From Yersinia massiliensis (GTDB taxonomy: Bacteria; Pseudomonadota; Gammaproteobacteria; Enterobacterales; Enterobacteriaceae): a stretch of 64,000 nt of DNA. Positions 20,926-30,656 of the stretch are shown here, piece after piece (positions within the stretch are counted from its first letter, which is position 1; each line of letters begins with the position of its first letter). Position numbers and translations under genes: made by a program. The stretch spans positions 2,480,001 to 2,544,000 of the forward strand of contig NZ_CP028487.1 in NCBI RefSeq assembly GCF_003048255.1. The letters run 5' to 3'. Below the pieces are notes generated by a model, which saw nothing but the letters and a program-made list of their open reading frames with translations, was not told the DNA's origin and made no database searches.

Positions 20926-21380
20926 AGCTTTACCGTATTGTGATGCGCCGTTATTTGGCCTCAGCATGGACGGGTTATGGCGCTGAAATCTATGGTGGCC
21001 GCTGGAACCATAAGGGCCACTCCGCGATTTATTTAGCCAGCAGCGTATCGTTAGCGATGTTAGAAACGTTGGCGCATATTCAAGACAGTTCAACCCTCAG
21101 TGAGTTTGAGCTATTTCAAATTGAAATTGATGACAACAATATTATGCTGTTGCATCCAACCGATTGGCCCATCGACTGGCGCAACGATCCAGCTCCCGCC
21201 ACGACAATGGATGTTGGCACCGAGTGGTTAGAATCAGAATCCTCCGTTGGATTACTGGTGCCCTCCACTCTGGTGCCTTCAGAAAATAATATGTTGGTCA
21301 ATCCACGCCACAAAGACTTTCAGGCTTACTTGAACAGTGTCAAACCGCTTCCGTTCTCTTTTGATCCGCGGCTGAAATAA
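20922..21380 (+). CDS. RES-domain toxin (NAD+-degrading)
   Basis: The 152-residue protein is a RES domain almost end to end. The residues that name the family are visible: Arg in GGRWN (about 28), Glu in AMLETLAH (about 51) and Ser in STLVPSENNMLVNP (about 120). RES toxins depletes cellular NAD+ by phosphorolysis or hydrolysis, stopping growth until antitoxin is restored. The partner antitoxin lies upstream in the same transcript. The start codon overlaps the stop of a 10-codon ORF. No inactivating change is visible, so the toxin is likely functional. Confidence 0.92.
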   Translation: MKLYRIVMRRYLASAWTGYGAEIYGGRWNHKGHSAIYLASSVSLAMLETLAHIQDSSTLSEFELFQIEIDDNNIMLLHPTDWPIDWRNDPAPATTMDVGTEWLESESSVGLLVPSTLVPSENNMLVNPRHKDFQAYLNSVKPLPFSFDPRLK

Positions 21381-21406
21381 CCATTGTGGTGACTCAGCGT
21401 TAGCCA

Positions 21407-22468
21407 CTATTGGTTCGACTTGTCTTTCTTTGGCAACGTATTTTTCAATTGGCTAACCAATTGGCGGCGGAAATCCCCTAACTTGGGCTTATCTCCCTCC
21501 AGCCAAGGCAACGGTCGGCACAGCTCCATCGCTTTGATTCCCAGTCGTGCGGTGAGTAACCCTGCCCCAATCCCTTGTGCTGCACGAGCAGATAAACGTG
21601 CAGCCAGATCTTGCGATAACCAGTCCATCCCGACTTCTCGCACTAATTCCGAAGCGCCTGCAAAGGCGATATTGAGCAAGACTAAACGGAACAAACGGAT
21701 ACGGCTGAAATACCCTAATTCGATGCCATAAAGGGTAGCAATACGGTTAATCAGTCGAATATTACGCCATGCAATAAACGCCATATCGACCAATGCCAAC
21801 GGGCTGACGGCGATCATTAAAGCCGATTCAGCTGCATATCGACTAATTTCGGCTCTCGCCTGATTATCTAGCGCAGGCTGCACCAATTTAGCGTAAAGCT
21901 CGACCACTTCCCGATCGTTATGAGTTTCATGAAGCGAGGCTTGCCAGCGCTGGAGTGCCGGATGTCCTTGATCCAACCCTGCTTGGCGAGCCAGTTTTTC
22001 ACAAAAAGCACGCCCCTGACCAATCCCGTGACTGACTAACAATTCACGCGCAATATCCCGCTCTTCCGCCCGCTGCCGGAGACGGTATAAACGCCTCCAT
22101 TCCGTCAGCACTGATCCCACGCCCGCCAGTACAATCAGCCCACCTGCGGTCGTCGCACCCAATGCTATCCAATCCTGTTGTTGCCAGGCCTGATTGACCC
22201 ATTGCACCGACTGCGCAATCACACTGACGCCAAAGAGTGCCAGACCTGCGGTCACCATTTTGCGCCACAGACTGCGCCTCGGTTTCAACGCGGCATTGAC
22301 CAGCCCTTCCACTCGGCCATCTTCGGCTTCCGCGTCCAATTCGGGGGCTGCGGGATAAAAATTCTCCGCAGCTTGATGATCAAAAGCTTGCGCCGCTTTC
22401 AGTACAGGTTCATCCAAGGGTTGCAAAGGCTGTTCAAAATCGATGCGAGGTTTCAATGGTTCGCTCAT
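21407..22468 (-). CDS. ycjF: Inner-membrane protein YcjF (DUF697)
   Basis: This 353-residue protein of the YcjF/TIGR01620 family has a polar N-terminus ([15 protein letters not shown]), two neighbouring hydrophobic segments (about 70-92 and 101-121) and a C-terminal DUF697 region with further hydrophobic stretches (about 215-235 and 260-275). Its start overlaps the ycjX stop by 4 bp, so the two are translationally coupled. In E. coli the pair belongs to the phage-shock regulon. The function is unknown. In E. coli tyrR follows directly; here the Xre-RES module intervenes on the opposite strand. Confidence 0.9.
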   Translation of the reverse strand: MSEPLKPRIDFEQPLQPLDEPVLKAAQAFDHQAAENFYPAAPELDAEAEDGRVEGLVNAALKPRRSLWRKMVTAGLALFGVSVIAQSVQWVNQAWQQQDWIALGATTAGGLIVLAGVGSVLTEWRRLYRLRQRAEERDIARELLVSHGIGQGRAFCEKLARQAGLDQGHPALQRWQASLHETHNDREVVELYAKLVQPALDNQARAEISRYAAESALMIAVSPLALVDMAFIAWRNIRLINRIATLYGIELGYFSRIRLFRLVLLNIAFAGASELVREVGMDWLSQDLAARLSARAAQGIGAGLLTARLGIKAMELCRPLPWLEGDKPKLGDFRRQLVSQLKNTLPKKDKSNQ

Positions 22469-23862
22469 CGCAATTTATCTCCCAATAAAAACTCCATCAC
22501 TGCATCCAGCCGGATATGGGGCAATGGGCTATCGACATTTACCGCTTGTGGGCGAAATTCATCAAAATGAAAGCCCTGCTGTTGCCAGAATGCTGGCCCC
22601 GGCAAGCGGGCCGGTACATCACCAGGAAAGACGGTCAGCGGCGCACCATCAAGCAAGCGGTGCCCCCGTAGCGCGGGTATTTTTTGTCCTTGATGATCGA
22701 CTATCCCACTTTCCGTTGCCTGTACCGAAGCCAAGCCGACACAATCCATACTGATACCTTCAAATGCAGCGTTCTGCCAAGCTTCCTGCACGAGTTGTTG
22801 TAACAGCGAAACCAGATTTGCATGTTGATCAGCAGTGACATGGTCTGCTTTGGTCGCTGCAAACATTAATTTATCGATACATGGCGAGAAAAGTCGCCGG
22901 AATAAAGTGCGCTTCCCGTAATGGAAACTTTGCATCAGTTGTGTCAGCGCCAAACGCATGTCGTTAAATGCTTGCGGCCCACTATTCAAGGGTTGCAGGC
23001 AATCAACCAACACGATTTGCCGGTCAAAACGCACAAAATGTTCTTTATAAAAGCCTTTGACGATCGCGTTGCAATAATAATTAAAACGGGTACGCAGCAT
23101 GCCTAAATTAGAGTGTTTGTCTGCCTGTGCTAGCCGAGACTCACCTAAGCCATTCACATCTGGCCAAGGGAAAAACTGCAACGCAGGTGCGCCCGCCATA
23201 TCGCCAGGTAACACAAAACGGCCTGGCTGAATGAAATGTAGCCCTTCATTTTTGCAGCGAACCAGATAATCGGTATAGGCCTGAGCAATGGCTGCCAACT
23301 GATTCTCATCTGCTGGGGCGAGAGGGTCACACTGCTGGCATAGCGTTAGCCAAGGTTGAGCCCAAGTTTCGCGATCCCCTTGTAACAGGCCAGCCATCTG
23401 GCGCGACCAGCTTAGATAGTCTTGCTCCAACATGGGGAGATCTAACAACCATTCGCCCGGATAATCGACAATCTCTAAATATAATGTCGATGTTTCTTTA
23501 AAATGGCGCAGCAAAGAATCGCCGGATCGAAAACGGAGCGCTAAACGAATTTCGCTGACACCCCGTGTCGGCGTCGGCCAATTAGGTGGAGTGCCATACA
23601 GCGCCGCCAATCCTTCGTCATAAGTAAATCGCTGAATACCGAGATCGCGCTGTGGCACACGTTTGACACCCAGTAACCGCTCCTCACGCGCAGCAGAAAA
23701 CAGCGGCAAACGTGCGCCGCTGTGAATATGAAGTAATTGATTCACTAAAGAAGTGATGAATGCTGTTTTACCACTACGACTCAGACCTGTTACTGCCAAC
23801 CGGAGATGGCGGTCCATCCCACGGTTAACCAATGATGTGATCTCATTTTGCAGTCGTTTCAT
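22465..23862 (-). CDS. ycjX: P-loop NTPase-like protein YcjX (DUF463)
   Basis: A 465-residue cytoplasmic protein of the DUF463 family. The Walker A motif GLSRSGKT is at residues 26-33 and a possible Walker B region is [10 protein letters not shown]. The ATG at 23862 follows AAGGAG; a TTG five codons earlier is in frame. The gene start overlaps the pspD end by 20 bp, and the stop overlaps ycjF by 4 bp, so psp-ycjX-ycjF reads as one operon. Structural work on YcjX homologues suggests GTP binding and a link to membrane stress. The reaction is not known. Confidence 0.92.
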   Translation of the reverse strand: MKRLQNEITSLVNRGMDRHLRLAVTGLSRSGKTAFITSLVNQLLHIHSGARLPLFSAAREERLLGVKRVPQRDLGIQRFTYDEGLAALYGTPPNWPTPTRGVSEIRLALRFRSGDSLLRHFKETSTLYLEIVDYPGEWLLDLPMLEQDYLSWSRQMAGLLQGDRETWAQPWLTLCQQCDPLAPADENQLAAIAQAYTDYLVRCKNEGLHFIQPGRFVLPGDMAGAPALQFFPWPDVNGLGESRLAQADKHSNLGMLRTRFNYYCNAIVKGFYKEHFVRFDRQIVLVDCLQPLNSGPQAFNDMRLALTQLMQSFHYGKRTLFRRLFSPCIDKLMFAATKADHVTADQHANLVSLLQQLVQEAWQNAAFEGISMDCVGLASVQATESGIVDHQGQKIPALRGHRLLDGAPLTVFPGDVPARLPGPAFWQQQGFHFDEFRPQAVNVDSPLPHIRLDAVMEFLLGDKLR

Positions 23863-24082
23863 GCTTCTCCTTAGCAAATTTACCCGCCGTTGCCGCCATT
23901 GCGCGTTTTAGCATGGGTTCCAGCATGATTAGCAGCAACCAGCGCAGAGGCTTACGGCTGACATTCTTAACAATAAAACCCGCGGCACCGGCTGGGCCAT
24001 AGGTCAATGCAACAGTAAAAATAATCTTCATCAATGTGGTTAATACTACACCTGCTCGAGTACGGGCGGGATTATTGTTCAT
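23843..24082 (-). CDS. pspD: Phage shock protein D
   Basis: PspD is a small peripheral inner-membrane protein of the phage-shock response with no firmly assigned activity. This copy has 79 residues from the ATG at 24082, chosen for its GGAGG site; an ATG 27 bp upstream is in frame but has none. The conserved core YGPAGAAGFIVKNVSRKPLRWLLL fits E. coli PspD. It follows pspC and overlaps the start of ycjX. Confidence 0.88.
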   Translation of the reverse strand: MNNNPARTRAGVVLTTLMKIIFTVALTYGPAGAAGFIVKNVSRKPLRWLLLIMLEPMLKRAMAATAGKFAKEKHETTAK

Positions 24083-24139
24083 CGATTGCCCTCCGGCAGG
24101 GGTTGTCATATTGATTTTGTCAGCATCTTACTTTCAGCA

Positions 24140-24514
24140 TTACAATTGACGAAAACGGCGTTCCACCACAAATGTATCTGAAGTGACATAGCGTTCGACT
24201 TGACGTAAACGTTGCTCCCCTGCACCTAACTCATACTCGAGTTGATCTAAAAGTTGCCGAGGTGTCGCTTCACGATGTTCACTGAAACTGGCTGCGGGTG
24301 CAGGTTCTAGCATAAACGTCAGTACGATATAAGCTACAATGGTGAAGACGAATAAACCGAAAAACAGTGATAACACGACCATCACTCGAATCAATCTCAC
24401 TGGAATATCAAAATAGTGTGCCAAACCCGCACACACCCCTTTGATCATGCCTTCTTCTGGCACCCGATACAGTTTCTTGCTGCTTAATACATTACTTTTA
24501 AAGTTATTACTCAT
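24140..24514 (-). CDS. pspC: Phage shock protein C
   Basis: PspC is an inner-membrane toxin-like sensor that, with PspB, recruits PspA away from PspF under membrane stress. In Yersinia it also protects cells during secretin production by type III systems. The 124-residue protein has the PspC-domain signature LYRVPEEGMIKGVCAGLAHYF, a membrane segment at about 43-68 and a C-terminal leucine-zipper-like helix. The ATG overlaps the pspB stop by one base, which suggests translational coupling. Confidence 0.95.
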   Translation of the reverse strand: MSNNFKSNVLSSKKLYRVPEEGMIKGVCAGLAHYFDIPVRLIRVMVVLSLFFGLFVFTIVAYIVLTFMLEPAPAASFSEHREATPRQLLDQLEYELGAGEQRLRQVERYVTSDTFVVERRFRQL

Positions 24515-24741
24515 TATGACTGCCTCCAGTTCGGATGCTGAGCATCAAGGATCTCTTCCAATGACTGGATCCGTTCGCGCATCCGACGCGCATCATCTGT
24601 CAACTGAGACAGGCGTTGCATATCCTGATGGCTCAGTTGAGCACCGCTTTGCTGGCGATTACTGTAATGTAACCATAACCAGATAGGGGCCACAAAAAGC
24701 ACAAAAATTGTCAGCGGTATGGCAAGAAACAGGATACTCAT
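24514..24741 (-). CDS. pspB: Phage shock protein B
   Basis: PspB is a 75-residue inner-membrane protein with one N-terminal helix (about 4-25, ending WLWLHY) and a cytoplasmic amphipathic helix (LSQLTDDARRMRERIQSLEEILD). It partners PspC in signalling envelope stress to PspA. It is separated from pspA by 117 bp that contain a strong hairpin, and overlaps pspC by one base. Confidence 0.95.
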   Translation of the reverse strand: MSILFLAIPLTIFVLFVAPIWLWLHYSNRQQSGAQLSHQDMQRLSQLTDDARRMRERIQSLEEILDAQHPNWRQS

Positions 24742-24787
24742 TCGTTCCCCTTAATCATTTTTTTGCGGATATCTGCATTTTCATTAT

Positions 24788-24816
24788 GGCAGGCCACCTT
24801 TTGGCGATGGCCTGCC
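24788..24816. promoter_or_regulatory. Hairpin between pspA and pspB
   Basis: GGCAGGCCA pairs perfectly with TGGCCTGCC around an 11-nt loop. In the operon direction no T-run follows, so it is more likely a stability or processing hairpin that sets the pspA to pspBCD ratio than a full terminator. A T-rich tract lies on its opposite-strand side. Confidence 0.6.
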
Positions 24817-24858
24817 TGTTTTTGCTACTAGGCAACATGATGGTTGCTAAGCAACATG

Positions 24859-25524
24859 TCACTGTGCTGAATTCATTTTCGCTTTCAGTGCAGCCAATTG
24901 GTTATTGATTTCATCGTCAACTTTGAGTTCAGCAAATTGCTGATCCAATGACTTTTGTTTACCGACGCCAACGGTTTCAGCTTCCGCTTCCATATGATCA
25001 ATACGGCGCTCAAACTGTTCAAAACGCGCCATTGCTTCATCCAGTTTGCCGCTGTCTAACTGGCGGCGAACATCGCGAGATGATGCAGCTGCCTGATGAC
25101 GTAAGGTCAGTGCTTGCTGGCGGGCTCGGGTTTCAGTTAATTTACTTTCCAGCTCTGTGATTTCATGCTTCATTCGGCTTAGTGTTTCATCCACAGTGGC
25201 CGCTTCATGCTTTAATGTGTCGGTGAGTGCCGCCACTTTTTGCTTTTCAATCAGTGCCGCTCGAGCTAAGTCTTCCTTATCTTTACGCAAGGCCAGTTCG
25301 GCTTTTTCCTGCCACTCTTGTTGCTGGGTTTCGCTATGATCAATGCGACGCAACAGCTGTTTTTTCTCAGCCAAAGCACGGGCAGAGGTTGAGCGAATCT
25401 CAACCAACGTATCTTCCATTTCTTGAATCATCAGCCGGACTAATTTTTGCGGGTCTTCCGCTTTGTCCAGTAATGTATTGATGTTAGCGTTCACGATATC
25501 GGCAAAGCGTGAAAAAATACCCAT
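24859..25524 (-). CDS. pspA: Phage shock protein A
   Basis: PspA is the 221-residue effector of the phage-shock response, an ESCRT-III-like protein. In resting cells it binds and inhibits PspF; under stress it oligomerises on damaged inner membrane and limits proton leakage. The amphipathic N-terminus [25 protein letters not shown] is intact, followed by long coiled-coil helices (about 25-185). It is the first gene of pspABCD-ycjXF and is transcribed from a sigma-54 promoter. Confidence 0.97.
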   Translation of the reverse strand: MGIFSRFADIVNANINTLLDKAEDPQKLVRLMIQEMEDTLVEIRSTSARALAEKKQLLRRIDHSETQQQEWQEKAELALRKDKEDLARAALIEKQKVAALTDTLKHEAATVDETLSRMKHEITELESKLTETRARQQALTLRHQAAASSRDVRRQLDSGKLDEAMARFEQFERRIDHMEAEAETVGVGKQKSLDQQFAELKVDDEINNQLAALKAKMNSAQ

Positions 25525-25643
25525 AATTAATATCCTCTTTGACGTGTTAACTCTCTGACGTAATAGCGTTCGGCTGTGTTACTCGTAGACGCTTAATCAT
25601 GCTTAATGCTACCCGCAGAGAAATATTCATTCACGTAGACAAT

Positions 25644-25660
25644 ATCAAGAGTCGTGCCAA
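25644..25660 (-). promoter_or_regulatory. Sigma-54 promoter of the psp operon
   Basis: Read on the minus strand, TTGGCACGACTCTTGAT matches the sigma-54 -24/-12 consensus (TGGCAC then TTG-A/T at the correct spacing). It lies 120 bp upstream of pspA. PspF, encoded divergently, is the required activator. Confidence 0.88.
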
Positions 25661-25766
25661 CTTTTTAAAAATCATAATCACATGAAAAATAACAAAAAAA
25701 TATTTTTGCCTATTCAGCATAAAAATGTAGAGTGATTATATTAACCAATAATTGGCGAATTTCATC

Positions 25767-26783
25767 ATGACTGAGCAATTAGATAATCTATTGGGCGAAG
25801 CAAACTCATTTGTCGAAGTGCTGGAACAAGTTTCTGGGCTGGCGAAACTGAATAAACCTGTATTGGTGATTGGCGAACGCGGTACCGGTAAAGAACTGAT
25901 TGCCCACCGGCTGCATTATTTATCCGAGCGCTGGCAAGGGCCTTTCATCTCACTGAACTGCGCCGCTCTCAATGAAAATCTGCTCGACTCCGAGCTCTTT
26001 GGCCATGAAGCGGGTGCCTTTACCGGCGCGCAAAAACGACATTTAGGTCGCTTCGAACGCGCTGACGGCGGCACGCTATTTCTGGATGAGCTGGCAACGG
26101 CTCCGATGCTGGTGCAAGAAAAATTATTACGCGTCATTGAATATGGTCATCTGGAACGTGTTGGCGGCAGCCAACCGCTGCAAGTCGATGTCCGGCTAGT
26201 TTGTGCGACCAACGACAATCTGCCTGCATTAGCCGCTGCTGGTAAATTCCGCGCCGACCTGCTGGATCGCCTCGCCTTCGATGTGGTGCAATTACCACCA
26301 TTACGCGAACGTCAGCAGGACATCATGTTATTGGCTGAACATTTTGCCATCCAGATGTGCCGCGAATTAGGTCTCCCCCTTTTCCCCGGTTTTACGCCGT
26401 CAGCAAAAGCGCAATTATTGGCGTACCTCTGGCCGGGCAATGTGCGTGAGTTGAAAAATGTGGTTGAGCGTTCTGTGTATCGCCATGGAGACAACATTCA
26501 GCCACTGGATAACATCATTATTAATCCTTTCGCCGCTCGCTCAAGCAATGAGCACTCGGTGATCGAACCGCAGGCTTTAGCCACCACGACAGATGACTCA
26601 TCCGTACTTCCAGCACTGCCTATTGACCTGAAACATTGGCTGCATGATAGCGAACAACAGATGATCAAACATGCATTGGAACAGGCGCGTTTTAATCAGC
26701 GTAAAGCGGCAAGTTTGCTAGGGTTAACGTACCATCAGCTACGTGGCATGCTAAAAAAACATGCCATCTTAACGGGCGAATGA
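25767..26783 (+). CDS. pspF: Psp operon activator PspF (sigma-54 enhancer-binding protein)
   Basis: PspF remodels sigma-54 RNA polymerase at the pspA promoter using ATP. It has 338 residues and no receiver domain, as expected, because PspA binding controls it. The AAA+ domain holds Walker A GERGTGK at 36-42 and the sigma-54 contact loop GAFTGA at 83-88. A Fis-type helix-turn-helix lies at the C-terminus (QRKAASLLGLTYHQLRGMLKKH). The ATG at 25767 is preferred to an upstream TTG at 25752. It is divergent from pspA, and its 3' end faces an ERIC remnant and the ryhB terminator. Confidence 0.96.
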   Translation: MTEQLDNLLGEANSFVEVLEQVSGLAKLNKPVLVIGERGTGKELIAHRLHYLSERWQGPFISLNCAALNENLLDSELFGHEAGAFTGAQKRHLGRFERADGGTLFLDELATAPMLVQEKLLRVIEYGHLERVGGSQPLQVDVRLVCATNDNLPALAAAGKFRADLLDRLAFDVVQLPPLRERQQDIMLLAEHFAIQMCRELGLPLFPGFTPSAKAQLLAYLWPGNVRELKNVVERSVYRHGDNIQPLDNIIINPFAARSSNEHSVIEPQALATTTDDSSVLPALPIDLKHWLHDSEQQMIKHALEQARFNQRKAASLLGLTYHQLRGMLKKHAILTGE

Positions 26784-26861
26784 TTTCGATGAGCTTACCC
26801 AAGTAAGTGATTCGGGTGAACGAGTGCCGCTAACGCTGCTGCGGCTTCAAGGACGAAGGGT
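26784..26861. repeat. Truncated ERIC element
   Basis: The stretch CGATGAGCTTACCCAAGTAAG, then GATTCGGGTGAACG and later GCGGCTTCAAGGACGAAGGGTA, is the central and right part of an ERIC element. It begins right after the pspF stop and ends where the ryhB terminator T-run starts. It lacks the left end seen in the 1395-2039 units. Confidence 0.8.
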
Positions 26862-26969
26862 AAAAAAAAGCCAGCACCCGAGCTGGCTAAATAATACTGG
26901 AAGCAATGTGAGCAATGTCGTGCTTTCCTATCAAAAGCCTGAAACTGTTGGCTTTATCCCGAAGAGCAG
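26862..26969 (-). ncRNA. ryhB: RyhB small RNA
   Basis: On the minus strand, 26923 leftward reads GCACGACATTGCTCACATTG then CTTCCAGTATTATTTAGCCAGC, a terminator stem (AGCCAGC with GCTGGCT) and eight T residues. This is the conserved core and 3' end of enterobacterial RyhB, nearly base for base. The 5' part diverges from E. coli but forms a hairpin (AAAGCC with GGCTTT). The 5' end near 26969 is inferred from a Fur-box-overlapping promoter. RyhB is made when iron is scarce and, with Hfq, represses mRNAs of iron-using proteins, sodB among them. Confidence 0.93.
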
Positions 26970-26974
26970 AGCAA

Positions 26975-26989
26975 TGATAATAGTTATCA
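26975..26989 (-). promoter_or_regulatory. Fur box over the ryhB promoter
   Basis: TGATAATAGTTATCA matches the 7-1-7 Fur motif at 14 of 15 positions. On the minus strand it overlaps TATTAT/TTATCA -10 candidates, with TTTACA as a -35 about 15-17 bp before. Fur-Fe2+ binding here would block RNA polymerase in iron-rich conditions. Confidence 0.85.
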
Positions 26990-27164
26990 ATAGCACTTGT
27001 AAATAGTTTATTGAGAATTTTTCTCATTACCATATGAATAGTGATGGAATTATCATCAACTGATGCAACAACCAGCAGACAGCGAAGTAGTTTTGCTCAA
27101 TGGATTGGGGGCGCTGTCAGATTACGGTACACTGAGTGTATTGCTTACTGACTGCGAAGCGTTT

Positions 27165-28817
27165 ATGCGTGTTTTACTCATTTGGATGCTGTCGCTGGCG
27201 TGCCTTGCGACCCCTGTGTTGGCGCAAACTGCCCCAGCCCCCTTACCTGACCAACCGCTGCCCGATATTCGCCAGCGTGGATTTGTTTATTGCGTTAGCG
27301 GGATACTGAATACCTTTAATCCGCAGATGGCCAGTAGTGGATTAACCATTGATACGTTGGCAGCACAGTTGTATGACCGCCTGCTGGATGTTGATCCTTA
27401 TACTTATCGACTCATCCCTGAATTAGCCGAGAGCTGGCAAGTGTTAGATAACGGCGCTACCTACCGTTTTCATTTACGTAAAGACGTCCCCTTCCAGACA
27501 ACCGACTGGTTTACCCCCACTCGGATGATGAACGCCGATGACGTAGTGTTCAGTTTCCAGCGAGTCTTTGATCCAGAACATCCTTACCATGGCGTCAATG
27601 GCGGCGAGTACCCTTATTTTGACAGTTTACAATTTGCCGATGCCGTGCAAAGTGTCAAAAAGTTGGATGATCACACGGTCGAATTTAAGCTGAAAGCACC
27701 TGATGCATCGTTTCTCTGGCATTTAGCTACCCACTATGCCCCCGTACTGTCTGCTGAATACGCCGATGACTTAACAAAGAAAGGCCGCCAAGAGCAGATC
27801 GATCGCGAGCCTGTAGGAACCGGTCCTTTCTTATTAAATGAATATCGGTCTGGGCAATATATCCGTTTGTTCCGCAATAGCGACTATTGGAAAGGTTTAC
27901 CGCGCATGCCTCAAGTCGTTATCGATTTGGGTGCGGGTGGGACGGGACGCTTATCCAAATTACTGACGGGCGAATGTGATGTGTTGGCTTATCCAGCAGC
28001 TAGTCAGTTATCTATTTTACGTGATGACCCTCGCCTGCGCCTAACGCTGCGCCCTGGGATGAATGTCGCCTATCTGGCGTTTAATACCCGTAAACCGCCT
28101 CTGAATGACCAACGCGTGCGCCAAGCCATTGCGCTATCGATTAACAACCAACGATTGATGCAGTCAATTTATTACGGTACTGCTGAAACGGCCGCCTCTA
28201 TCTTACCGCGTGCATCATGGGCTTACGACAATCAGGCTCAGGTCACCGAATATAATCCTGAAAAAGCTAAGGCCATCCTTAAAGAATTGGGGCTCACTAA
28301 ATTACAGCTTAATTTATGGGTGCCAACAGCATCGCAATCTTACAACCCTAGCCCACTAAAAACGGCGGAGTTGATTCAGGCAGATTTAGCTCAAGTCGGT
28401 ATTACGGTCAATATCGTCCCGGTCGAAGGCCGTTTCCAAGAAGCCCGCCTGATGGAGATGAATCACGATTTAACCCTGTCGGGTTGGTCAACGGACAGTA
28501 ACGATCCAGACAGTTTTTTCCGCCCACTTTTAAGCTGTGCAGCAATTCGTTCGCAAACAAACTATGCTCATTGGTGTGACCCTGAATTTGATGAACTGCT
28601 GCAAAAAGCACTACGTTCTCAGCAACTATCGGCGCGTATTGAATATTATCAGCAGGCTCAGCGTATTCTTGAGCAGCAATTACCGCTGCTGCCATTAGCA
28701 TCATCGTTACGGCTTCAGGCATATCGCTATGATATTAAAGGTTTGGTATTAAGCCCGTTTGGCAATTCATCTTTTGCTGGTGTATTCCGCGAAAGCGATG
28801 AGGGCAAAAAGCCATGA
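27165..28817 (+). CDS. sapA: SapA, peptide ABC transporter periplasmic binding protein
   Basis: SapA is the periplasmic solute-binding protein of the Sap transporter, linked to antimicrobial-peptide resistance and to heme or putrescine traffic in various bacteria. The 550-residue protein has a signal peptide ([21 protein letters not shown]) and an SBP family 5 fold, with [22 protein letters not shown] and [19 protein letters not shown] as in E. coli. The ATG at 27165 starts a normal signal peptide; the frame is open for 34 codons upstream without support. It heads sapABCDF, whose genes all overlap. Confidence 0.94.
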   Translation: MRVLLIWMLSLACLATPVLAQTAPAPLPDQPLPDIRQRGFVYCVSGILNTFNPQMASSGLTIDTLAAQLYDRLLDVDPYTYRLIPELAESWQVLDNGATYRFHLRKDVPFQTTDWFTPTRMMNADDVVFSFQRVFDPEHPYHGVNGGEYPYFDSLQFADAVQSVKKLDDHTVEFKLKAPDASFLWHLATHYAPVLSAEYADDLTKKGRQEQIDREPVGTGPFLLNEYRSGQYIRLFRNSDYWKGLPRMPQVVIDLGAGGTGRLSKLLTGECDVLAYPAASQLSILRDDPRLRLTLRPGMNVAYLAFNTRKPPLNDQRVRQAIALSINNQRLMQSIYYGTAETAASILPRASWAYDNQAQVTEYNPEKAKAILKELGLTKLQLNLWVPTASQSYNPSPLKTAELIQADLAQVGITVNIVPVEGRFQEARLMEMNHDLTLSGWSTDSNDPDSFFRPLLSCAAIRSQTNYAHWCDPEFDELLQKALRSQQLSARIEYYQQAQRILEQQLPLLPLASSLRLQAYRYDIKGLVLSPFGNSSFAGVFRESDEGKKP

Positions 28818-29779
28818 TTATCTTTACCTTGCGGCGCTTATTGCTGCTAGTGATAACACTATTTATGTTATCGCTGGTCAGTTTTAGCTTGAGCTATTTC
28901 ACCCCACATGCGCCGCTAAACGGCGTGGCGTTACTCGATGCTTATCGTTTCTATTTCAGCAGTTTACTGCAGTGGGATTTCGGTGTGTCCAGCATTAACG
29001 GCCAACCGATTAGCGAGCAACTGCGTGAAGCTTTCCCCGCCACGATGGAATTATGTGTTCTGGCCTTTTCACTGGCACTGTTTATCGGCATTCCCTTGGG
29101 GATTATTGCGGGTGTGATGCGCGGTAAATGGCCCGATATTGCTATCAGTTCCATTGCATTGGTCGGCTTTTCTGTCCCCGTTTTTTGGTTGGCCTTGCTG
29201 CTTATGTTGTTCTTCTCGTTGCATTTAGGTTGGCTACCCGTTTCTGGACGGTACGACTTGTTATATCAAGTCAAACCCGTCACCGGACTGGCTTTAGTGG
29301 ATGCTTGGCTATCCCCTTCACCGTACCGAGAAGAGATGATGCTCAGTGCAATTCAACATATGATTTTGCCTATCACTGCACTGGCTGTCGCCCCAACGAC
29401 AGAAGTTATTCGCCTTATGCGTACCAGCACTGATGATGTCATCGGTCAGAACTACATTAAAGCGGCCGCAACACGGGGTTTATCGCGGTTCACGATTATC
29501 CGCCGCCACGTTCTACATAACGCATTGCCCCCCATTATTCCGAAGTTAGGCCTGCAGTTTTCCACCATGCTGACATTGGCGATGATAACCGAAGTGGTCT
29601 TTAACTGGCCGGGGCTAGGCCGTTGGTTAATAAATGCCATACGGCAACAAGATTACGCCGCTATCTCTGCGGGTGTGATGGTCGTCGGTTCATTGGTGAT
29701 TGTTATTAACGTTTTGTCAGATATTGTGGGCGCAATGATGACGCCGTTAAAGCATAAGGAATGGTATGCCCTTCGATAA
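28814..29779 (+). CDS. sapB: SapB, ABC transporter permease
   Basis: A 321-residue inner-membrane permease of the DppB/OppB class. An N-terminal helix (about 8-27) is followed by a periplasmic loop and five further helices. The cytoplasmic EAA-type loop is seen in [27 protein letters not shown]. It pairs with SapC as the channel of the Sap transporter. The ATG overlaps the sapA stop by 4 bp and the end overlaps sapC by 14 bp, so translation is coupled. Confidence 0.95.
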   Translation: MIIFTLRRLLLLVITLFMLSLVSFSLSYFTPHAPLNGVALLDAYRFYFSSLLQWDFGVSSINGQPISEQLREAFPATMELCVLAFSLALFIGIPLGIIAGVMRGKWPDIAISSIALVGFSVPVFWLALLLMLFFSLHLGWLPVSGRYDLLYQVKPVTGLALVDAWLSPSPYREEMMLSAIQHMILPITALAVAPTTEVIRLMRTSTDDVIGQNYIKAAATRGLSRFTIIRRHVLHNALPPIIPKLGLQFSTMLTLAMITEVVFNWPGLGRWLINAIRQQDYAAISAGVMVVGSLVIVINVLSDIVGAMMTPLKHKEWYALR

Positions 29780-30656
29780 TGTTTATCGCGAAAAGAAGAT
29801 GCCTAGCCCACTGCTGTACACTTGGCGGCTTTTCTACACTGATACCTTAGCCATGGTCGGTTTTTATGGCGTCCTCGGCTTGTTAGTGCTGTGTTTGCTG
29901 GGGAGTACACTGGCCCCCTACGCCCTCGACCAACAGTTTCTCGGTTACCAACTGCTCCCACCTTCGTGGTCACGCTACGGTAACGTTTCATTCTTCCTCG
30001 GCACAGATGATCTTGGCCGCGATATCTTAAGCCGCTTATTAGCTGGAGCCGCATCCACTTATGGCTCGGCATTGTTGGTAACACTCGCAGCAGCCCTGTG
30101 CGGCGTGATACTGGGTGTTTTCGCGGGTATCACCCACGGTTTTCGTTCGGCTATTCTCAATCACGTGCTGGATACATTGCTTTCTATCCCATCGCTGCTG
30201 TTGGCCATCATCGTTGTCGCCTTTGTTGGCCCCAGTTTAGAACATGCGATGTTTGCAGTTTGGCTGGCTTTATTGCCGCGAATGGTTCGCACCATTTATA
30301 GCGCAGTACATGATGAATTAGATAAAGAATATGTGGTTGCTGCTCGCCTAGATGGAGCCTCCACCCCACATATTTTGGCTTATGCCATTTTTCCCAATAT
30401 TGCGGCGGTGTTAGTCACTGAGTTTACCCGTGCTTTATCGATGGCGATTTTAGATATTGCTGCATTAGGTTTTCTAGATTTGGGCGCACAGTTACCCTCA
30501 CCAGAATGGGGGGCGATGCTGGGAGACTCACTGGATCTCGTTTATGTTGCGCCTTGGACTGTGATGCTACCGGGAGCGGCGATTTTAGTGAGTGTGTTGC
30601 TGGTGAATCTATTGGGTGATGGTATGCGTCGCGCCATTAATGCAGGGGTGGAATAA
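29766..30656 (+). CDS. sapC: SapC, ABC transporter permease
   Basis: A 296-residue permease of the DppC/OppC class. It has a cytoplasmic N-terminus, a first helix at about 29-51, [25 protein letters not shown] typical of the class, four or five more helices, and the EAA-type loop [24 protein letters not shown]. It forms the membrane channel with SapB. Its stop shares one base with the sapD start. Confidence 0.95.
   Translation: MPFDNVYREKKMPSPLLYTWRLFYTDTLAMVGFYGVLGLLVLCLLGSTLAPYALDQQFLGYQLLPPSWSRYGNVSFFLGTDDLGRDILSRLLAGAASTYGSALLVTLAAALCGVILGVFAGITHGFRSAILNHVLDTLLSIPSLLLAIIVVAFVGPSLEHAMFAVWLALLPRMVRTIYSAVHDELDKEYVVAARLDGASTPHILAYAIFPNIAAVLVTEFTRALSMAILDIAALGFLDLGAQLPSPEWGAMLGDSLDLVYVAPWTVMLPGAAILVSVLLVNLLGDGMRRAINAGVE

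Noticed and set aside
26824..27006. 60-codon plus-strand frame
   Set aside because: It lies antisense to ryhB and across the ERIC remnant, with no ribosome site and no recognisable sequence.
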